From CAZDCD01 sp964503885 (GTDB lineage Bacteria > Bacteroidota > Bacteroidia > Bacteroidales > UBA10428): a stretch of 64,000 nt of DNA. The translations under genes were made by a program, and so were the position numbers. The notes under the pieces were generated by a model. That model saw only the letters and a program-made list of their open reading frames with translations. It made no database searches and was not told the DNA's origin. The stretch spans positions 205,511 to 269,510 of the forward strand of contig CAZDCD010000002.1 in the NCBI GenBank assembly GCA_964503885.1. The letters run 5' to 3'. Positions 1-9,115 of the stretch are shown here, in pieces. Positions within the stretch are counted from its first letter, which is position 1. Every line of letters starts with the position of its first letter.

Positions 1-186
1 AATCTTTTGTTTAAAGAATCAGCAAAAAGGGGCAATGCCCGCATTCAGGCAAAACCGTTATACCCAATTGCAGAATTGTTAAACCGCTTTCGACCGAATG
101 ATAGTCTAAGAAAAATGTTTACCCGAAGGTGTGTTTTCAACAACCTATTGATAAGTTCATTCGTTATTTTTCAGGATTTGTATTAA
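1..186 (+). CDS. Possible 3' end of an unidentified gene entering from the left edge
   Basis: Frame 1 is open from the first base to a TAA at 184-186, giving 61 codons with no start inside the window. The reading is basic and moderately hydrophobic near its end, and I recognise no family. An open frame this short can arise by chance, so this is a weak call. The following 115 bases up to the next gene hold no coding frame I can support and probably contain that gene's promoter. Confidence 0.22.
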   Translation, partial: NLLFKESAKRGNARIQAKPLYPIAELLNRFRPNDSLRKMFTRRCVFNNLLISSFVIFQDLY

Positions 187-301
187 TTTCCGCATTAAAT
201 AAGTACCATTCCTTCATGACAGCATCAGAAGCCGTTAAAATTTATCTGTATACGCTGCGAAATAATTCTGGATTCAATATAGTCATTTAAATCAATTTAT
301 T

Positions 302-1330
302 ATGAGAAAAATATATGTAATTCTGGTTTTATTGCTGGCCGGAACTATGGCCAGCGCCCAGTTTTCGAAAGTATCGAAAGACCAGGCAGAACGGGTAAAA
401 AAATCTGTACTGCTTGTTTCACTGGAAGAGGAGGATGCGAAACTCGCTGGAAAACTTGCTAAAAAGCAGGATGAGCTGGAACATTATAAAATGCAGATAG
501 CCGGAAGAAATGAAGCCCTTCAGGCAGCTGTAGAAAATTACTGGAATTTCAGCGAAAATATCGAATATATACCAAAGAGCGAGGTAAACAAGCTGTTGTC
601 GGAAAGCAAAAACTATGTGGTCCTGGCTTTTGGCAAACACCTCGATTATGAACGGTTAAGCACGGGAAAAGGTGCCAACGGCAAACCTGCCGGATGGACA
701 CAGGAAACATCATACAGGGGAACAAGGCCTTCACAACCTCCGACTATAGAGTACTATTATAATCCTTCCACAAAATACACCAGTCTGGCAAACGGGATCA
801 CTACCCTGAACTTATCGGGCAATGGTGTTGCATTGGATATTTACCTGCCGAATGTTTTGCCGTCTTACACCGACATTATTTATGGCCTGCAGCAGATGCA
901 ATACACGCTGCGGTATTATGAGGCCGATGACGGGAACACGGTTTGGACATTTATAAAACAGATCAAGAAAAATTCGTCCGGGCTTAAAAGCAGGATACTT
1001 CTCGTTGATAAAGACGATCTTGATAAGGGTGCAACTGAAGAAAAAATAAAGGAAGTGTATCCCTACCCATTTGAAATTGCAAGCCAGGAAAAAATCGACA
1101 GGGTAATTGTTGAAAAGGACACAGCATATGCATACGTGCAGATCGTGGACACCCCAACCGGTAAAGGAAACGTAAGTGCACATTTCATCAGCGATCCCGG
1201 CGATGGCACAATTTATTGCTACGATTCGCCAACTGTAACATTTGGAATCAAGGGGACATCGATTATTACCTATAACCAGAGAATCAAAGTCCAGAACTTT
1301 AAATCCTACTGCAAAAATATCGAAGATTAG
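302..1330 (+). CDS. Secreted protein of unknown function
   Basis: The 342-residue product starts at an ATG with a clear signal peptide: a basic start MRK, a hydrophobic stretch, and a likely signal peptidase I site at ASAQ (about residue 19). Residues 30-75 are charged and rich in Lys, Glu and Ala, which fits a short coiled coil. The remainder is a mixed alpha/beta region with many Tyr and Asn. I recognise no catalytic motif or named domain, there is no lipobox, and there is no T9SS sorting domain. It is most likely periplasmic or outer-membrane associated. It stands alone, with a terminator-like hairpin 26 bases after its stop. That it is a real secreted gene is well supported; its function is not known. 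Confidence 0.8.
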   Translation: MRKIYVILVLLLAGTMASAQFSKVSKDQAERVKKSVLLVSLEEEDAKLAGKLAKKQDELEHYKMQIAGRNEALQAAVENYWNFSENIEYIPKSEVNKLLSESKNYVVLAFGKHLDYERLSTGKGANGKPAGWTQETSYRGTRPSQPPTIEYYYNPSTKYTSLANGITTLNLSGNGVALDIYLPNVLPSYTDIIYGLQQMQYTLRYYEADDGNTVWTFIKQIKKNSSGLKSRILLVDKDDLDKGATEEKIKEVYPYPFEIASQEKIDRVIVEKDTAYAYVQIVDTPTGKGNVSAHFISDPGDGTIYCYDSPTVTFGIKGTSIITYNQRIKVQNFKSYCKNIED

Positions 1331-1356
1331 CTTCCATGGAATATGAGGATTTTATC

Positions 1357-1383
1357 CCGGGTTGTATTGTCCCGGCATTTTCA
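1357..1383 (+). terminator. Terminator-like hairpin after the first secreted protein
   Basis: CCGGG at 1357-1361 pairs with CCCGG at 1371-1375 across a nine-base loop, and a T-rich run follows on the plus strand. Position and shape fit an intrinsic terminator for the gene ending at 1330. The stem is short. Confidence 0.45.
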
Positions 1384-1693
1384 TTATGAGCAATACCATC
1401 GTGGTGTTGAAGTTCATGCATGATTTCCATCAGATCATCTTATTGGCTTCCGAGGTTGACATGAACCGGTTTTTTTCTTAATTTGTGTTCATCGTATTCC
1501 CCGAACCGGGTTGTTTGTTTCCGGGATCAAAGAGATTTATACAATGGTGGCCGGACCGTGATATTCTGTGGTTTATCCTCATCGGAGTCAGGCTCTTCAG
1601 GTTGGGGGAAAAACAACCGGCAGGCAATGCAGCAACTCATAAGTCTGTGACATAGTAACAACGAGGTTTCCAGGATAAGGTATGGTTATTATG

Positions 1694-1728
1694 TTACATT
1701 TTATTTTATTAATTAAAATAAAGTGTAA
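1694..1728. repeat. Long AT-rich inverted repeat
   Basis: TTACATTTTATTTTA at 1694-1708 is the reverse complement of 1714-1728 apart from one G that can still pair as G-U; the loop is five bases. The 15-bp stem is almost pure A/T. It lies in the 540-base gap (1331-1873) that has no convincing gene, about 145 bases before the decayed genes. It could be an old terminator, a protein-binding palindrome or a cruciform-forming site. Nothing else in the gap is interpretable to me. Confidence 0.6.
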
Positions 1729-1873
1729 TATGTTTGATAGGCAAAAAGTCGTTGATTAACAGGTAAAAAAGGCATTACAGCCGGAAGCCTGCAAAACCTG
1801 ACAGGGATTATTGAACACTAAGCAACAAATACATTCATTAAAGCCGAATAGTTAATCCTATGAACCAATTGTT

Positions 1874-2290
1874 ATGAAAAACAAAGCAACAGGCAACAAT
1901 TATAACAACCCTGGGCATACTGCCTGCTATTGCGGGATTCGAGCACGGCCTTTTTGAAGTCCTTCGGGGCTGCAGACCTGCAGGAAGCCATTTTATAGCG
2001 GCTATCGTCAAAGAAATGCAATGGTGGGAACATGGGACCGAAGATGCCTTCACCCTGATTCCGAATTTCCTCATCACAGGAATTTGTGCCATGGGTATCA
2101 GTCTTTCTGCCATGATATGGTCGATTTTCTGTTTATACAAACGCAATTCATCAACTATTTTCCTTTTGCTTTTTATCGTACTTGTGCTGGTGGGCGGGGT
2201 ATCGGATTTATACCGTTTTTTATCGTCACATGGGCTTATGCTACCCGTATAAACAAACCCATTAACCGGTGGAAAAAATGGCTGGGGACA
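1874..2290 (+). pseudogene. Frameshifted remnant of a multi-pass membrane protein
   Basis: Translating in pieces recovers a continuous protein-like reading. An ATG at 1874 opens one frame, the reading moves to a second frame by about 1902 (segments AGFEHGLFEVLRG, then WEHGTEDAFTLIPNFLITGI, then two hydrophobic segments ending LVLVGG near 2200). It then returns to the first frame with GFIPFFIVTWAYATRINKPI to about 2285. The order FEHG / E.GTE.AFT.IPNF / transmembrane segments / ATRINKP reads like a small bacterial integral membrane protein of unknown function. At least two single-base indels have broken it. The frame then runs straight into a piece of an unrelated esterase, so the gene also lacks its own end. 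Confidence 0.6.
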
Positions 2291-2735
2291 GGCGAGAATT
2301 TCATGAAAGGCACCCGTTTTAACGAAAAGGCAGACACAGAAGGTTTTTTCGTGGTTTATCCGAATGCACATGATCACGGAGGGGGACAATACTGGATAAT
2401 ATATTCAGACATCGGCTTTATATCTGAAATTATTCGATCGATTTTCAATAATACACCTTTGGGCATTAGATGATTATGGATTATCATGGGTAAACATAGA
2501 TTCAGTGTTGACAATATTTGGAACAAATTATGGATGGAGAGCAAATGCGGTTGTTGATTCATTACAGCAGCTGATCGTTAAGAAGTGGATTTGTCCAAAT
2601 TCTGTGGAAATTAACTTAAATTCAAGTTTTAATGCGGAACATCATTGGTTAACAAGCAGTATTTCAAGCATTTCTTCAAATGATGTGATATGGGATTTTT
2701 TCAGTGCACATCCGAAAGATTTAAAATATTTCAAG
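2291..2735 (+). pseudogene. Remnant of a PHB-depolymerase/LpqC-like esterase with the middle deleted
   Basis: The first part reads FNEKADTEGFFVVYPNA followed by DIGFISEII, which matches the segment of secreted alpha/beta-hydrolase esterases (PHB depolymerase / LpqC type) just before the nucleophile. After a stop at 2471-2473 a different frame reads VNIDSVLTIFGTNYG and later ISSNDVIWDFFSAHPK, which matches the C-terminal helix region of the same family. The nucleophile serine segment and most of the catalytic core are missing, and the His region is unrecognisable. This is therefore a non-functional fossil with a frameshift and an internal deletion. The final frame stays open to 2813, overlapping the start of the next gene. 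Family assignment rests on motif memory. Confidence 0.55.
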
Positions 2736-2809
2736 GCAAAATGGTTTTTTTTGAAATTTCTTGAGCATATCTGCTTAAGATTTGTTAGTAGTAATAAAAC
2801 TAAAAAACC

Positions 2810-3355
2810 ATGAAAAAAGTAACATTATTGACAATTGGTTTATGCCTTGGTTTAAGCCTCACTTTTTCACAGACGTTCACATTAACCAGCAAATCAGTGG
2901 GCGGACAGGCTACAAGCAAACAGGAATCAAACACCTTCGGATGTGACGGGGAAAATCTTTCTCCTCAGCTCTCCTGGATAAATGCTCCGGAGGGAACAAA
3001 AAGTTTTGCCGTAACCATGTACGATCCCGATGCGCCAACCGGAAGCGGATGGTGGCACTGGGTAGTCTTTGACATCCCGGGAAATGTCACCGGACTGGCA
3101 GAAGGAGCCGGCAATATTTTAAAAAACCTGGCTCCTGAAGGGTGTGTCCAGGGCATTACAGATATGGGTCAGCCGGGTTATATGGGCCCTTGTCCTCCCC
3201 AGGGAAGCAGCTACCACAGATATATCATCACGGTGTATGCATTGAAGACACCAAAACTAGGTTTAGACAGTAAAGCATCTCCTGCAATGGTTGGATATAA
3301 TTTAAGTCAGAACCTGATCGAAAAAGCGTCGCTGATATTCTATTACAAAAAATAA
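2810..3355 (+). CDS. YbhB/YbcL family phosphatidylethanolamine-binding-like protein, secreted
   Basis: The 181-residue product has a signal peptide (LSLTFSQ cleavage region near residue 21) followed by a complete PEBP fold. The diagnostic segments are present: MYDPDAPTGSGWWHWVVFDI, which contains the ligand-pocket Asp-Pro-Asp-Ala-Pro and the Trp/His pair, and later GPCPPQGSSYHRYIITVYAL. Bacterial YbhB/YbcL proteins resemble eukaryotic Raf kinase inhibitor proteins, but their bacterial ligand is not firmly known. Length is normal for the family with an export signal. The ATG at 2810 is preceded by an A-rich leader. The gene has no obvious operon partner. Confidence 0.9.
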   Translation: MKKVTLLTIGLCLGLSLTFSQTFTLTSKSVGGQATSKQESNTFGCDGENLSPQLSWINAPEGTKSFAVTMYDPDAPTGSGWWHWVVFDIPGNVTGLAEGAGNILKNLAPEGCVQGITDMGQPGYMGPCPPQGSSYHRYIITVYALKTPKLGLDSKASPAMVGYNLSQNLIEKASLIFYYKK

Positions 3356-3370
3356 AGCAATAGCTAAGAG

Positions 3371-3560
3371 GTGGGTACAGACCAGTAGTCTGTGCCTTTA
3401 TACGTATTTAAAGAAATATCTTTTCCTGTAAAAGGTTACTACCATGCTTCAGCATGATGTATTTCCATGGCGGTCAGCAGGCCTTACCGGAAAGTGCGCT
3501 GAAACGCACAATGAATTCACGGACTGAAGCTCCGGTCAACCACCCCGGCTTCAATTGGTT
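3371..3560. repeat. Cluster of short perfect hairpins (REP-like) after the PEBP gene
   Basis: The 385-base gap between 3356 and 3740 has no supportable gene. It carries ACAGAC/GTCTGT at 3377-3393, CATGCT/AGCATG at 3443-3456 with a two-base loop, and GTGCG/CGCAC at 3494-3509. These are separate stem-loops spaced 40-60 bases apart. They may be degenerate REP-like elements. The last 60 bases before the fucosidase presumably hold its promoter; TATCTTTC at 3707-3714 resembles a -7 box. Confidence 0.5.
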
Positions 3561-3740
3561 GTTGGTGTTATCCGGGCTTCTGCCAAGATGAATCCTTGAA
3601 CTTTACACACTTCGATGTTCAGTTCTATATGTTTTCAAACAGGGTATTACTTGTTAATTATTGTAAAGCGCTCTTGAAAATACAGGTTCCGGATTGCCAT
3701 TTTTATTATCTTTCCCGAAATAATCTCTGATTGTTTTGAT

Positions 3741-6230
3741 ATGAAAAAAACGGTTGTCGGATTTAAAATTGTTGCGGTTATCATACTTTATATGTTATGT
3801 TCCTGTGGCAGGATCAGCCAGGTGGGAAAAAAGACGTCAATGGAACTTTGGTATATTGAACCTGCAAAAGAATGGGTTGAAGCGTTACCGGTCGGGAACG
3901 GCCGTCTGGGTGCGATGGTTTATGGCAAGACGGCACACGAACAAATCCAGCTAAACGAAGAAACAGTCTGGTCGGGTGGACCCGGAAATAACATTGATCC
4001 TGAACTCGGGAAACATATTCCTGAGATACGAAAACTCGTTTTTGACGGTAAATATTCCGAGGCGCAGGAATTAGCCACCAAATACATACCGGTTCAGCCT
4101 GCCAAAAATAATAATTATGGCATGTGCTACCAGCCTGTCGGTGATCTCTGGATAGATTTCCCGGGACACGAACAGGTCGAGGATTACCGGCGTGCACTGG
4201 ATATGGAAAAGGCAGCAACTACAGTTACCTATCGGAAAAATGGTATCAGGTTTACAAGGGAACTGTTTGCATCGTTCACAGATGATGTGCTGATTATGCA
4301 CCTGTCTGCCGATAAACCCGGCAGCATTACCTGCAGGCTTAGTGCCGACAGTCCGCATGAAACATATTCGGTATTCGTGGAAGACAATCAATTGATCCTG
4401 GGAGGTATTACAGGCGACGTGGAAAATAAGAAGGGTAAAGTGATATTCAGCACCCATATTAAGCCCAGGATCGACGGAGGATCGATTTCGACAACCGGCC
4501 GTGCACTTCAAATAAACAATGCAGATGCTGTAACCCTGTATATATCCATAGGTACTAATTTTAAAAATTATAACGATCTTTCCGGAGATGGCGATAAAAA
4601 GGCGTCTGAACTACTGAACAGGGCATTCCGGAAAGATTTTCATGCCGCCAGGGCTGCCCATATCAAAAAGTACCAACAATTTTTTAACCGGGTAAATCTC
4701 GATCTTGGCTCCACCGATTCGGTGAAGAACCCGACCGATGTCAGGCTGGCTCAGTTTAATTCAGGAAACGATCCACAGCTGATTGCGCTTTATTTTCAGT
4801 TCGGACGCTACCTGCTTATTTCAAGTTCACAGCCGGGCACGCAGCCCGCCAACCTTCAGGGTATATGGAACGATAAGATATATCCGCCGTGGGATAGTAA
4901 ATACACGGTGAACATCAACACCGAGATGAATTACTGGCCTGCCGAGGTGACCAACCTTTCCGAGCTTCATGAACCCTTATTTGACATGTTAAGCGATCTT
5001 TCGGTAACCGGCAAAGAAAGCGCTTCAGTGATTTATCATGCACAGGGCTGGAACGTACATCACAATACCGACCTTTGGAGGATCTCGGGTCCTGTGGATG
5101 AAGCATATTACAGCCTGTGGCCAATGGGCGGGGCATGGCTGACACAACATATATGGCAGCACTATCTCTACACCGGCGATCTGTCGTTTCTTAAGCAGTA
5201 TTACCCTGTTTTAAAAGAAGTTGCGGTTTTTTATACCGACATTCTCCGGAGAGAACCGGAACACAACTGGCTGGTGGTATGTCCCTCGATATCTCCTGAA
5301 AATGAGCACCAAAATAAGGTGAGCATTGCTGCCGGCACAACCATGGATAACCAGCTTGTTTACGATGTCTTCTCAAATGTGATTGCAGCAGACAGCATCC
5401 TGAATATCGATGCTTTATTCTCTGATTCCCTAAAACTCCTGATCGCGCAGCTTCCGCCCATGCAGATCGGTCGATGGGGTCAGTTGCAGGAATGGATGTA
5501 TGACTGGGACAGGCAGGAAGATACACACCGCCATGTATCGCATCTGTACGGGCTTTATCCTTCGAACCAGATCTCGCCATACAGGACCCCTGAACTGTTT
5601 ATGGCTGCAAAAACCTCATTACTAGCCCGGGGCGATGTTTCCACAGGCTGGTCTATGGGCTGGAAAGTGAACCTCTGGGCCAGGCTGCTTGACGGAGATC
5701 ATGCTTTGAAGCTCATCAGGGATCAGATCAGACCTTCACGACAACCCGATAACAGTGAAAGGGGCGGCACATATCCGAATCTCTTTGATGCCCATCCTCC
5801 GTTCCAGATCGACGGAAATTTCGGGTGCTCTGCCGGGATTGCTGAGATGCTTCTTCAGAGCCATGACGGGGCCATTCATATTTTACCGGCACTTCCCGCA
5901 GCCTGGGATAAAGGAAAAATAACAGGATTGAGAGCCCGGGGAGGTTTTACAATCGATATAGCATGGAATGAAGGGAGACCGGATACAATTGCAATCACTT
6001 CATCGCTGGGAGGTAACTGCAGGATCCGCACCTTTTATCTGCTCGAAGGTAAAGGACTGAGGAGAGCCACCGGAAAAAACCCGAATCCGTTTTTCGGAGT
6101 ACCCGGGATAAGAAAACCATTGGTATCAGACAATTCGAAAATTAAGGCATTCGCACCCGGGAAGATCTATGAATATGACCTGAGTACACAATCCGGTGGA
6201 AGGTATATTCTGCATGAATTACGGCAGTAA
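3741..6230 (+). CDS. Glycoside hydrolase family 95 alpha-L-fucosidase, lipoprotein
   Basis: GH95 enzymes remove alpha-L-fucose, classically alpha-1,2-linked fucose on glycans, by an inverting mechanism. The 829-residue protein has a lipobox ending in Cys22 (MLCSC), so it is probably a lipoprotein. The N-terminal beta-sandwich opens with EALPVGNGRLGAMVYG and LNEETVWSGGP, hallmarks of the family. The (alpha/alpha)6 barrel carries VNINTEMNYWPA with Asn391 and Asn393, SPENEH with Glu520 as the likely general acid, and FQIDGNFG with Asp691. These correspond by motif to the catalytic set of the Bifidobacterium AfcA enzyme. Length is typical and nothing is truncated. It stands alone, without SusCD neighbours or a linked sulfatase, so the exact substrate cannot be read from context. 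Confidence 0.93.
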   Translation: MKKTVVGFKIVAVIILYMLCSCGRISQVGKKTSMELWYIEPAKEWVEALPVGNGRLGAMVYGKTAHEQIQLNEETVWSGGPGNNIDPELGKHIPEIRKLVFDGKYSEAQELATKYIPVQPAKNNNYGMCYQPVGDLWIDFPGHEQVEDYRRALDMEKAATTVTYRKNGIRFTRELFASFTDDVLIMHLSADKPGSITCRLSADSPHETYSVFVEDNQLILGGITGDVENKKGKVIFSTHIKPRIDGGSISTTGRALQINNADAVTLYISIGTNFKNYNDLSGDGDKKASELLNRAFRKDFHAARAAHIKKYQQFFNRVNLDLGSTDSVKNPTDVRLAQFNSGNDPQLIALYFQFGRYLLISSSQPGTQPANLQGIWNDKIYPPWDSKYTVNINTEMNYWPAEVTNLSELHEPLFDMLSDLSVTGKESASVIYHAQGWNVHHNTDLWRISGPVDEAYYSLWPMGGAWLTQHIWQHYLYTGDLSFLKQYYPVLKEVAVFYTDILRREPEHNWLVVCPSISPENEHQNKVSIAAGTTMDNQLVYDVFSNVIAADSILNIDALFSDSLKLLIAQLPPMQIGRWGQLQEWMYDWDRQEDTHRHVSHLYGLYPSNQISPYRTPELFMAAKTSLLARGDVSTGWSMGWKVNLWARLLDGDHALKLIRDQIRPSRQPDNSERGGTYPNLFDAHPPFQIDGNFGCSAGIAEMLLQSHDGAIHILPALPAAWDKGKITGLRARGGFTIDIAWNEGRPDTIAITSSLGGNCRIRTFYLLEGKGLRRATGKNPNPFFGVPGIRKPLVSDNSKIKAFAPGKIYEYDLSTQSGGRYILHELRQ

Positions 6231-6349
6231 TTATTAGGAAAAATTGCCTGTAAAACACTAAATTTAAGTTCTGCTATCCGAATATTCGCTATTAGACTAA
6301 AAGCGCCCTGCAAGTAGAAGCTGCATATTGGCTTTAGCTTTGAAACCGG

Positions 6350-6367
6350 CCCGGCAATTAAGCCGGG
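6350..6367. repeat. GC-rich hairpin in the gap after the fucosidase
   Basis: CCCGGC at 6350-6355 pairs with GCCGGG at 6362-6367 around a six-base A/T loop. It sits in the middle of the 295-base gap between the fucosidase and the DUF116 gene. No T-run follows, so it resembles the other GC hairpins dispersed over 3-17 kb more than a classical terminator. Nothing else in the gap is recognisable. Confidence 0.45.
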
Positions 6368-6525
6368 ACCTCAGAGGGAAGCGGGATAAACTATTGAGTC
6401 CGATGTGAATAAACGTTTGGGATTTAATTCGGATCCGGACAGTAAAATTATTGCAGAAACGAAGTATTATCCTTATCTGGCCGGGCACTTAAGAACCTTA
6501 TTTAAAACTGGAGGTATTGCATCTT

Positions 6526-7347
6526 ATGAAATTTCCAATTCCATACGAACCGGTTGTAGGGAAAACGTTTTCTTTGTTTGGTAAGAACAAGTCAACATCA
6601 GTATATTACCAGGTTATCAGGGATTTGGGAGATCAGGTGCTTAAAAAAAATAGCAGTCCACAACGCGTACTGCAAATTCTTCAACATTACAGTAAAAAGA
6701 AACGCTTATTACGGAGAATTGCGCTTGAAAAAGAAAACCGGGAATTTATTTCTTTTGTAATTCATCTGTTGCATGCATCACTGGCCGAGTATACCACTAA
6801 GATCGATGATCACCTTCGGGAGTTGCCACTGTTGAAATTCTGGGACAGGCGGTTGGGTACAACCCGCGAGCAGTATTATTTATATATGCTTGAAATTGAA
6901 CTTACTAACCGGATATTTAAAAAGCAATTTGTACCTGCCGACAATAAAATAGCACTTTTGCCATACTGCCTTCGTGATTTCAATGCCGACTGCAGGTCGG
7001 AACCCGATGATTTCGATGTGCAATGCAAACATTGTTCAAAAAACTGTTACCAGCATTATATCAGCCGCCTTTTAAAGGAAAATCAGATTGAACCATATAT
7101 CTGGATGGGTGCAGGCATAAAGAAAAAAGCTACAGAAGTTGCCAAAAACGGTGAGCGTCTCGCCATTTTAGGTATCGCCTGTATTCCGGAACTGGTTTTT
7201 GGTATGCGAAAATGTCAGAAATACAACATACCCGTCATTGGCCTTCCCCTGGATGCAAATCGGTGTGTCCGGTGGATGGGTAAATTTCATCCCAACTCAG
7301 TCAATCTTGATCAGCTGGAAAAATTATGCACCAATTCAAACCACTAA
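6526..7347 (+). CDS. DUF116 domain protein
   Basis: The C-terminal half matches DUF116: LPYCLRDFNADC, a Cys cluster CKHCSKNCYQHY, IWMGAGIKKKATEVAKN, LGIACIPELVFGM and a closing GLPLDANRCVRW. The repeated cysteines suggest a metal or Fe-S site; the function of DUF116 is not established. The N-terminal 130 residues are helical and basic with no family I recognise. I chose the ATG at 6526 (273 residues) over an in-frame TTG at 6517. GGAGG at 6510-6514 is well spaced from the ATG but almost touches the TTG. It is a single gene, convergent with the minus-strand gene that follows. Confidence 0.82.
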   Translation: MKFPIPYEPVVGKTFSLFGKNKSTSVYYQVIRDLGDQVLKKNSSPQRVLQILQHYSKKKRLLRRIALEKENREFISFVIHLLHASLAEYTTKIDDHLRELPLLKFWDRRLGTTREQYYLYMLEIELTNRIFKKQFVPADNKIALLPYCLRDFNADCRSEPDDFDVQCKHCSKNCYQHYISRLLKENQIEPYIWMGAGIKKKATEVAKNGERLAILGIACIPELVFGMRKCQKYNIPVIGLPLDANRCVRWMGKFHPNSVNLDQLEKLCTNSNH

Positions 7348-7377
7348 GAGTTATATTGTGATTTACCTTATATGTGA

Positions 7378-7400
7378 CTGAAAGGTATTGATCCTTTCAG
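7378..7400. terminator. Perfect hairpin between convergent genes
   Basis: CTGAAAGG at 7378-7385 pairs perfectly with CCTTTCAG at 7393-7400 across seven bases. It lies in the 80-base gap between the DUF116 gene and the convergent minus-strand gene, the usual place for a shared bidirectional terminator. Neither side has a strong T-run, so it may rely on other factors. Confidence 0.5.
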
Positions 7401-7427
7401 GTATATCGGTCAAACAATCATCTTATG

Positions 7428-8630
7428 CTATTTTGCAAGATTAAAATACAGCTTTGGGCCGTTGTCGCCTGTCTCGTTTTCCGAAGCATAGAAAGAAGCA
7501 TCCAAAGCGCCTAAGGGACGGATGAGCAAACCTTTGGTTTTCCCTTCCAGCAAGCGCTGCAAAACCGGTTTTGAAAGCGTAATAAAGTTTTTACTCCCCG
7601 GTTCATCAGCCATCTCAATATCATAAATCATCTGGGTATTAAAAACGTCAGAATAGCTATGGTCCTGAATAAAATTGTTGTAAGTTACATTGTTCTGATC
7701 CCATACAGGATCTCCTCCGGTAATTTCAATCACTCGTATTTTACCGAACTCCATACCAAAATCTTCACCGTAAGCGCCGATATAGTCGCCACCTTTTGGG
7801 ACAGACTGTGTGGTTAATTCCAGCAACCCCGGTCCGTCTATTTTTGCATACCTAAATTGTTCAAGATCCCATCTTAAAATTACCCATTGATTTGCATTAA
7901 CCGTTAATATCCGTGCATAGCCCTCCTGCTTTTTAACATGCCAGTCGTTAAAGTTCACATCGGGAAAATCGGCATTTATAACACAGTCATGTGTAACATC
8001 AAGATGGTTTGAAAACGTATTCAAAGCCGGAATGGGAGGATGGTAGGAGACCAGCTCTCCTTTATCCGGTCCTGCAAGGTTAACATTTACTATGTCGGAT
8101 TTATAATAGTCCACGTCAATATAATATTTGCCCAATCCAAAATCAGTTGCACACAATTGCACATAAACCGTATCGCCAGGAACAGCATCGAATTTTTTAG
8201 TAGTCATGCTGATGGTATGCCAGCCGGATGTATCAGGAATGTCATATTCCATTAAATCGATATGATAGTTGGTGGTACGCTGTGTATTCACCATCATATT
8301 AAGCCGGCGCGGTGCATTATGGACGCGTACCCTTGCTTCAACACGCAACTGAAATGAAGGATCTTTTAATTTATTCAGATCCAGGGAAGCGGTAACATCG
8401 CGTTTAATTAATGTCCAGTATACATTATCCCTGTCATGTGTGGCATCTATAAGAATACGTGCATATCCGTCCATTTGAATAAAATCCATTGTGGCAGCAC
8501 CGTCACCGGTAAAAAAGAACCATCCCTCTATATTTTTACCGTTAAAATTATCCAGAAACTGTGCCTGACAAATCCCGAAAGGCATAAGAATTAACACGAA
8601 TATTTTAACTCTTTTTATAATCTTGAACAT
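7428..8630 (-). CDS. Secreted beta-sandwich protein of unknown function
   Basis: The 400-residue protein starts at an ATG with an ideal GGAGG seven bases upstream and has a signal peptide ending near CQAQ (residue 24). The body is beta-rich and looks modular. Two segments repeat the same core: GYARILIDATHDRD near residue 56 and GYARILTVNANQ near residue 240, each followed by a W-rich strand. That pattern fits tandem carbohydrate-binding-like or jelly-roll modules. The C-terminal part (TKGLLIRPLGALDASFYAS to the end) resembles the last strands of secreted DNRLRE-type modules. There is no enzyme motif and no T9SS domain. A role in binding extracellular polysaccharide is inference only. Confidence 0.75.
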   Translation of the reverse strand: MFKIIKRVKIFVLILMPFGICQAQFLDNFNGKNIEGWFFFTGDGAATMDFIQMDGYARILIDATHDRDNVYWTLIKRDVTASLDLNKLKDPSFQLRVEARVRVHNAPRRLNMMVNTQRTTNYHIDLMEYDIPDTSGWHTISMTTKKFDAVPGDTVYVQLCATDFGLGKYYIDVDYYKSDIVNVNLAGPDKGELVSYHPPIPALNTFSNHLDVTHDCVINADFPDVNFNDWHVKKQEGYARILTVNANQWVILRWDLEQFRYAKIDGPGLLELTTQSVPKGGDYIGAYGEDFGMEFGKIRVIEITGGDPVWDQNNVTYNNFIQDHSYSDVFNTQMIYDIEMADEPGSKNFITLSKPVLQRLLEGKTKGLLIRPLGALDASFYASENETGDNGPKLYFNLAK

Positions 8631-9115
8631 ATGAACCTCCTTGTCATTTAATAAAAAGATGAATTTTCTTAAAAAACTGAAAAAAACAGATGTAACGGAT
8701 AGAATGCAGTCACTGGTATTTTATAATGGTTATGCCCAACATCACAAAAGTAGTGAATAATACTAAAAGTCAGTAACTCAGGAAATCGGATCATGCTTTT
8801 TATTTTGTGATATAACCATAGAGGCAACGGCATGCAGTCCTTAACCGGGGATGCATTGAAATAATGTCGATTTCGGGTAGACAGTGATCACCATGCTGAA
8901 TCCGGGGATTATTCATATCCGGAATATTAACCGGTATAGATTCTATACACAATATTAATACGTTGTCAATGATTCAGGTAAATATGAAATCTATCATTAA
9001 CAATACGGATTTTCGATTGTTTTTTATGGATAATTACAAGCAGAAACAAGCCGGTTTTATGTCCCAATTGAATCAAAGGCTTTGTCAACTGGTCTGTACT
9101 AAAATCTGAAATACT
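8631..9115. other. Divergent intergenic region, no gene seen
   Basis: This 485-base region separates two divergently transcribed genes and must hold both promoters. It is AT-rich, both strands are broken by stops, and I see no RNA-like structure or long inverted repeat. I cannot assign promoter boxes with confidence. Confidence 0.5.

Noticed and set aside
2016..2252. A real 78-residue small membrane protein
   Set aside because: The reading continues naturally in neighbouring frames on both sides, so it is a fragment of the frameshifted gene.
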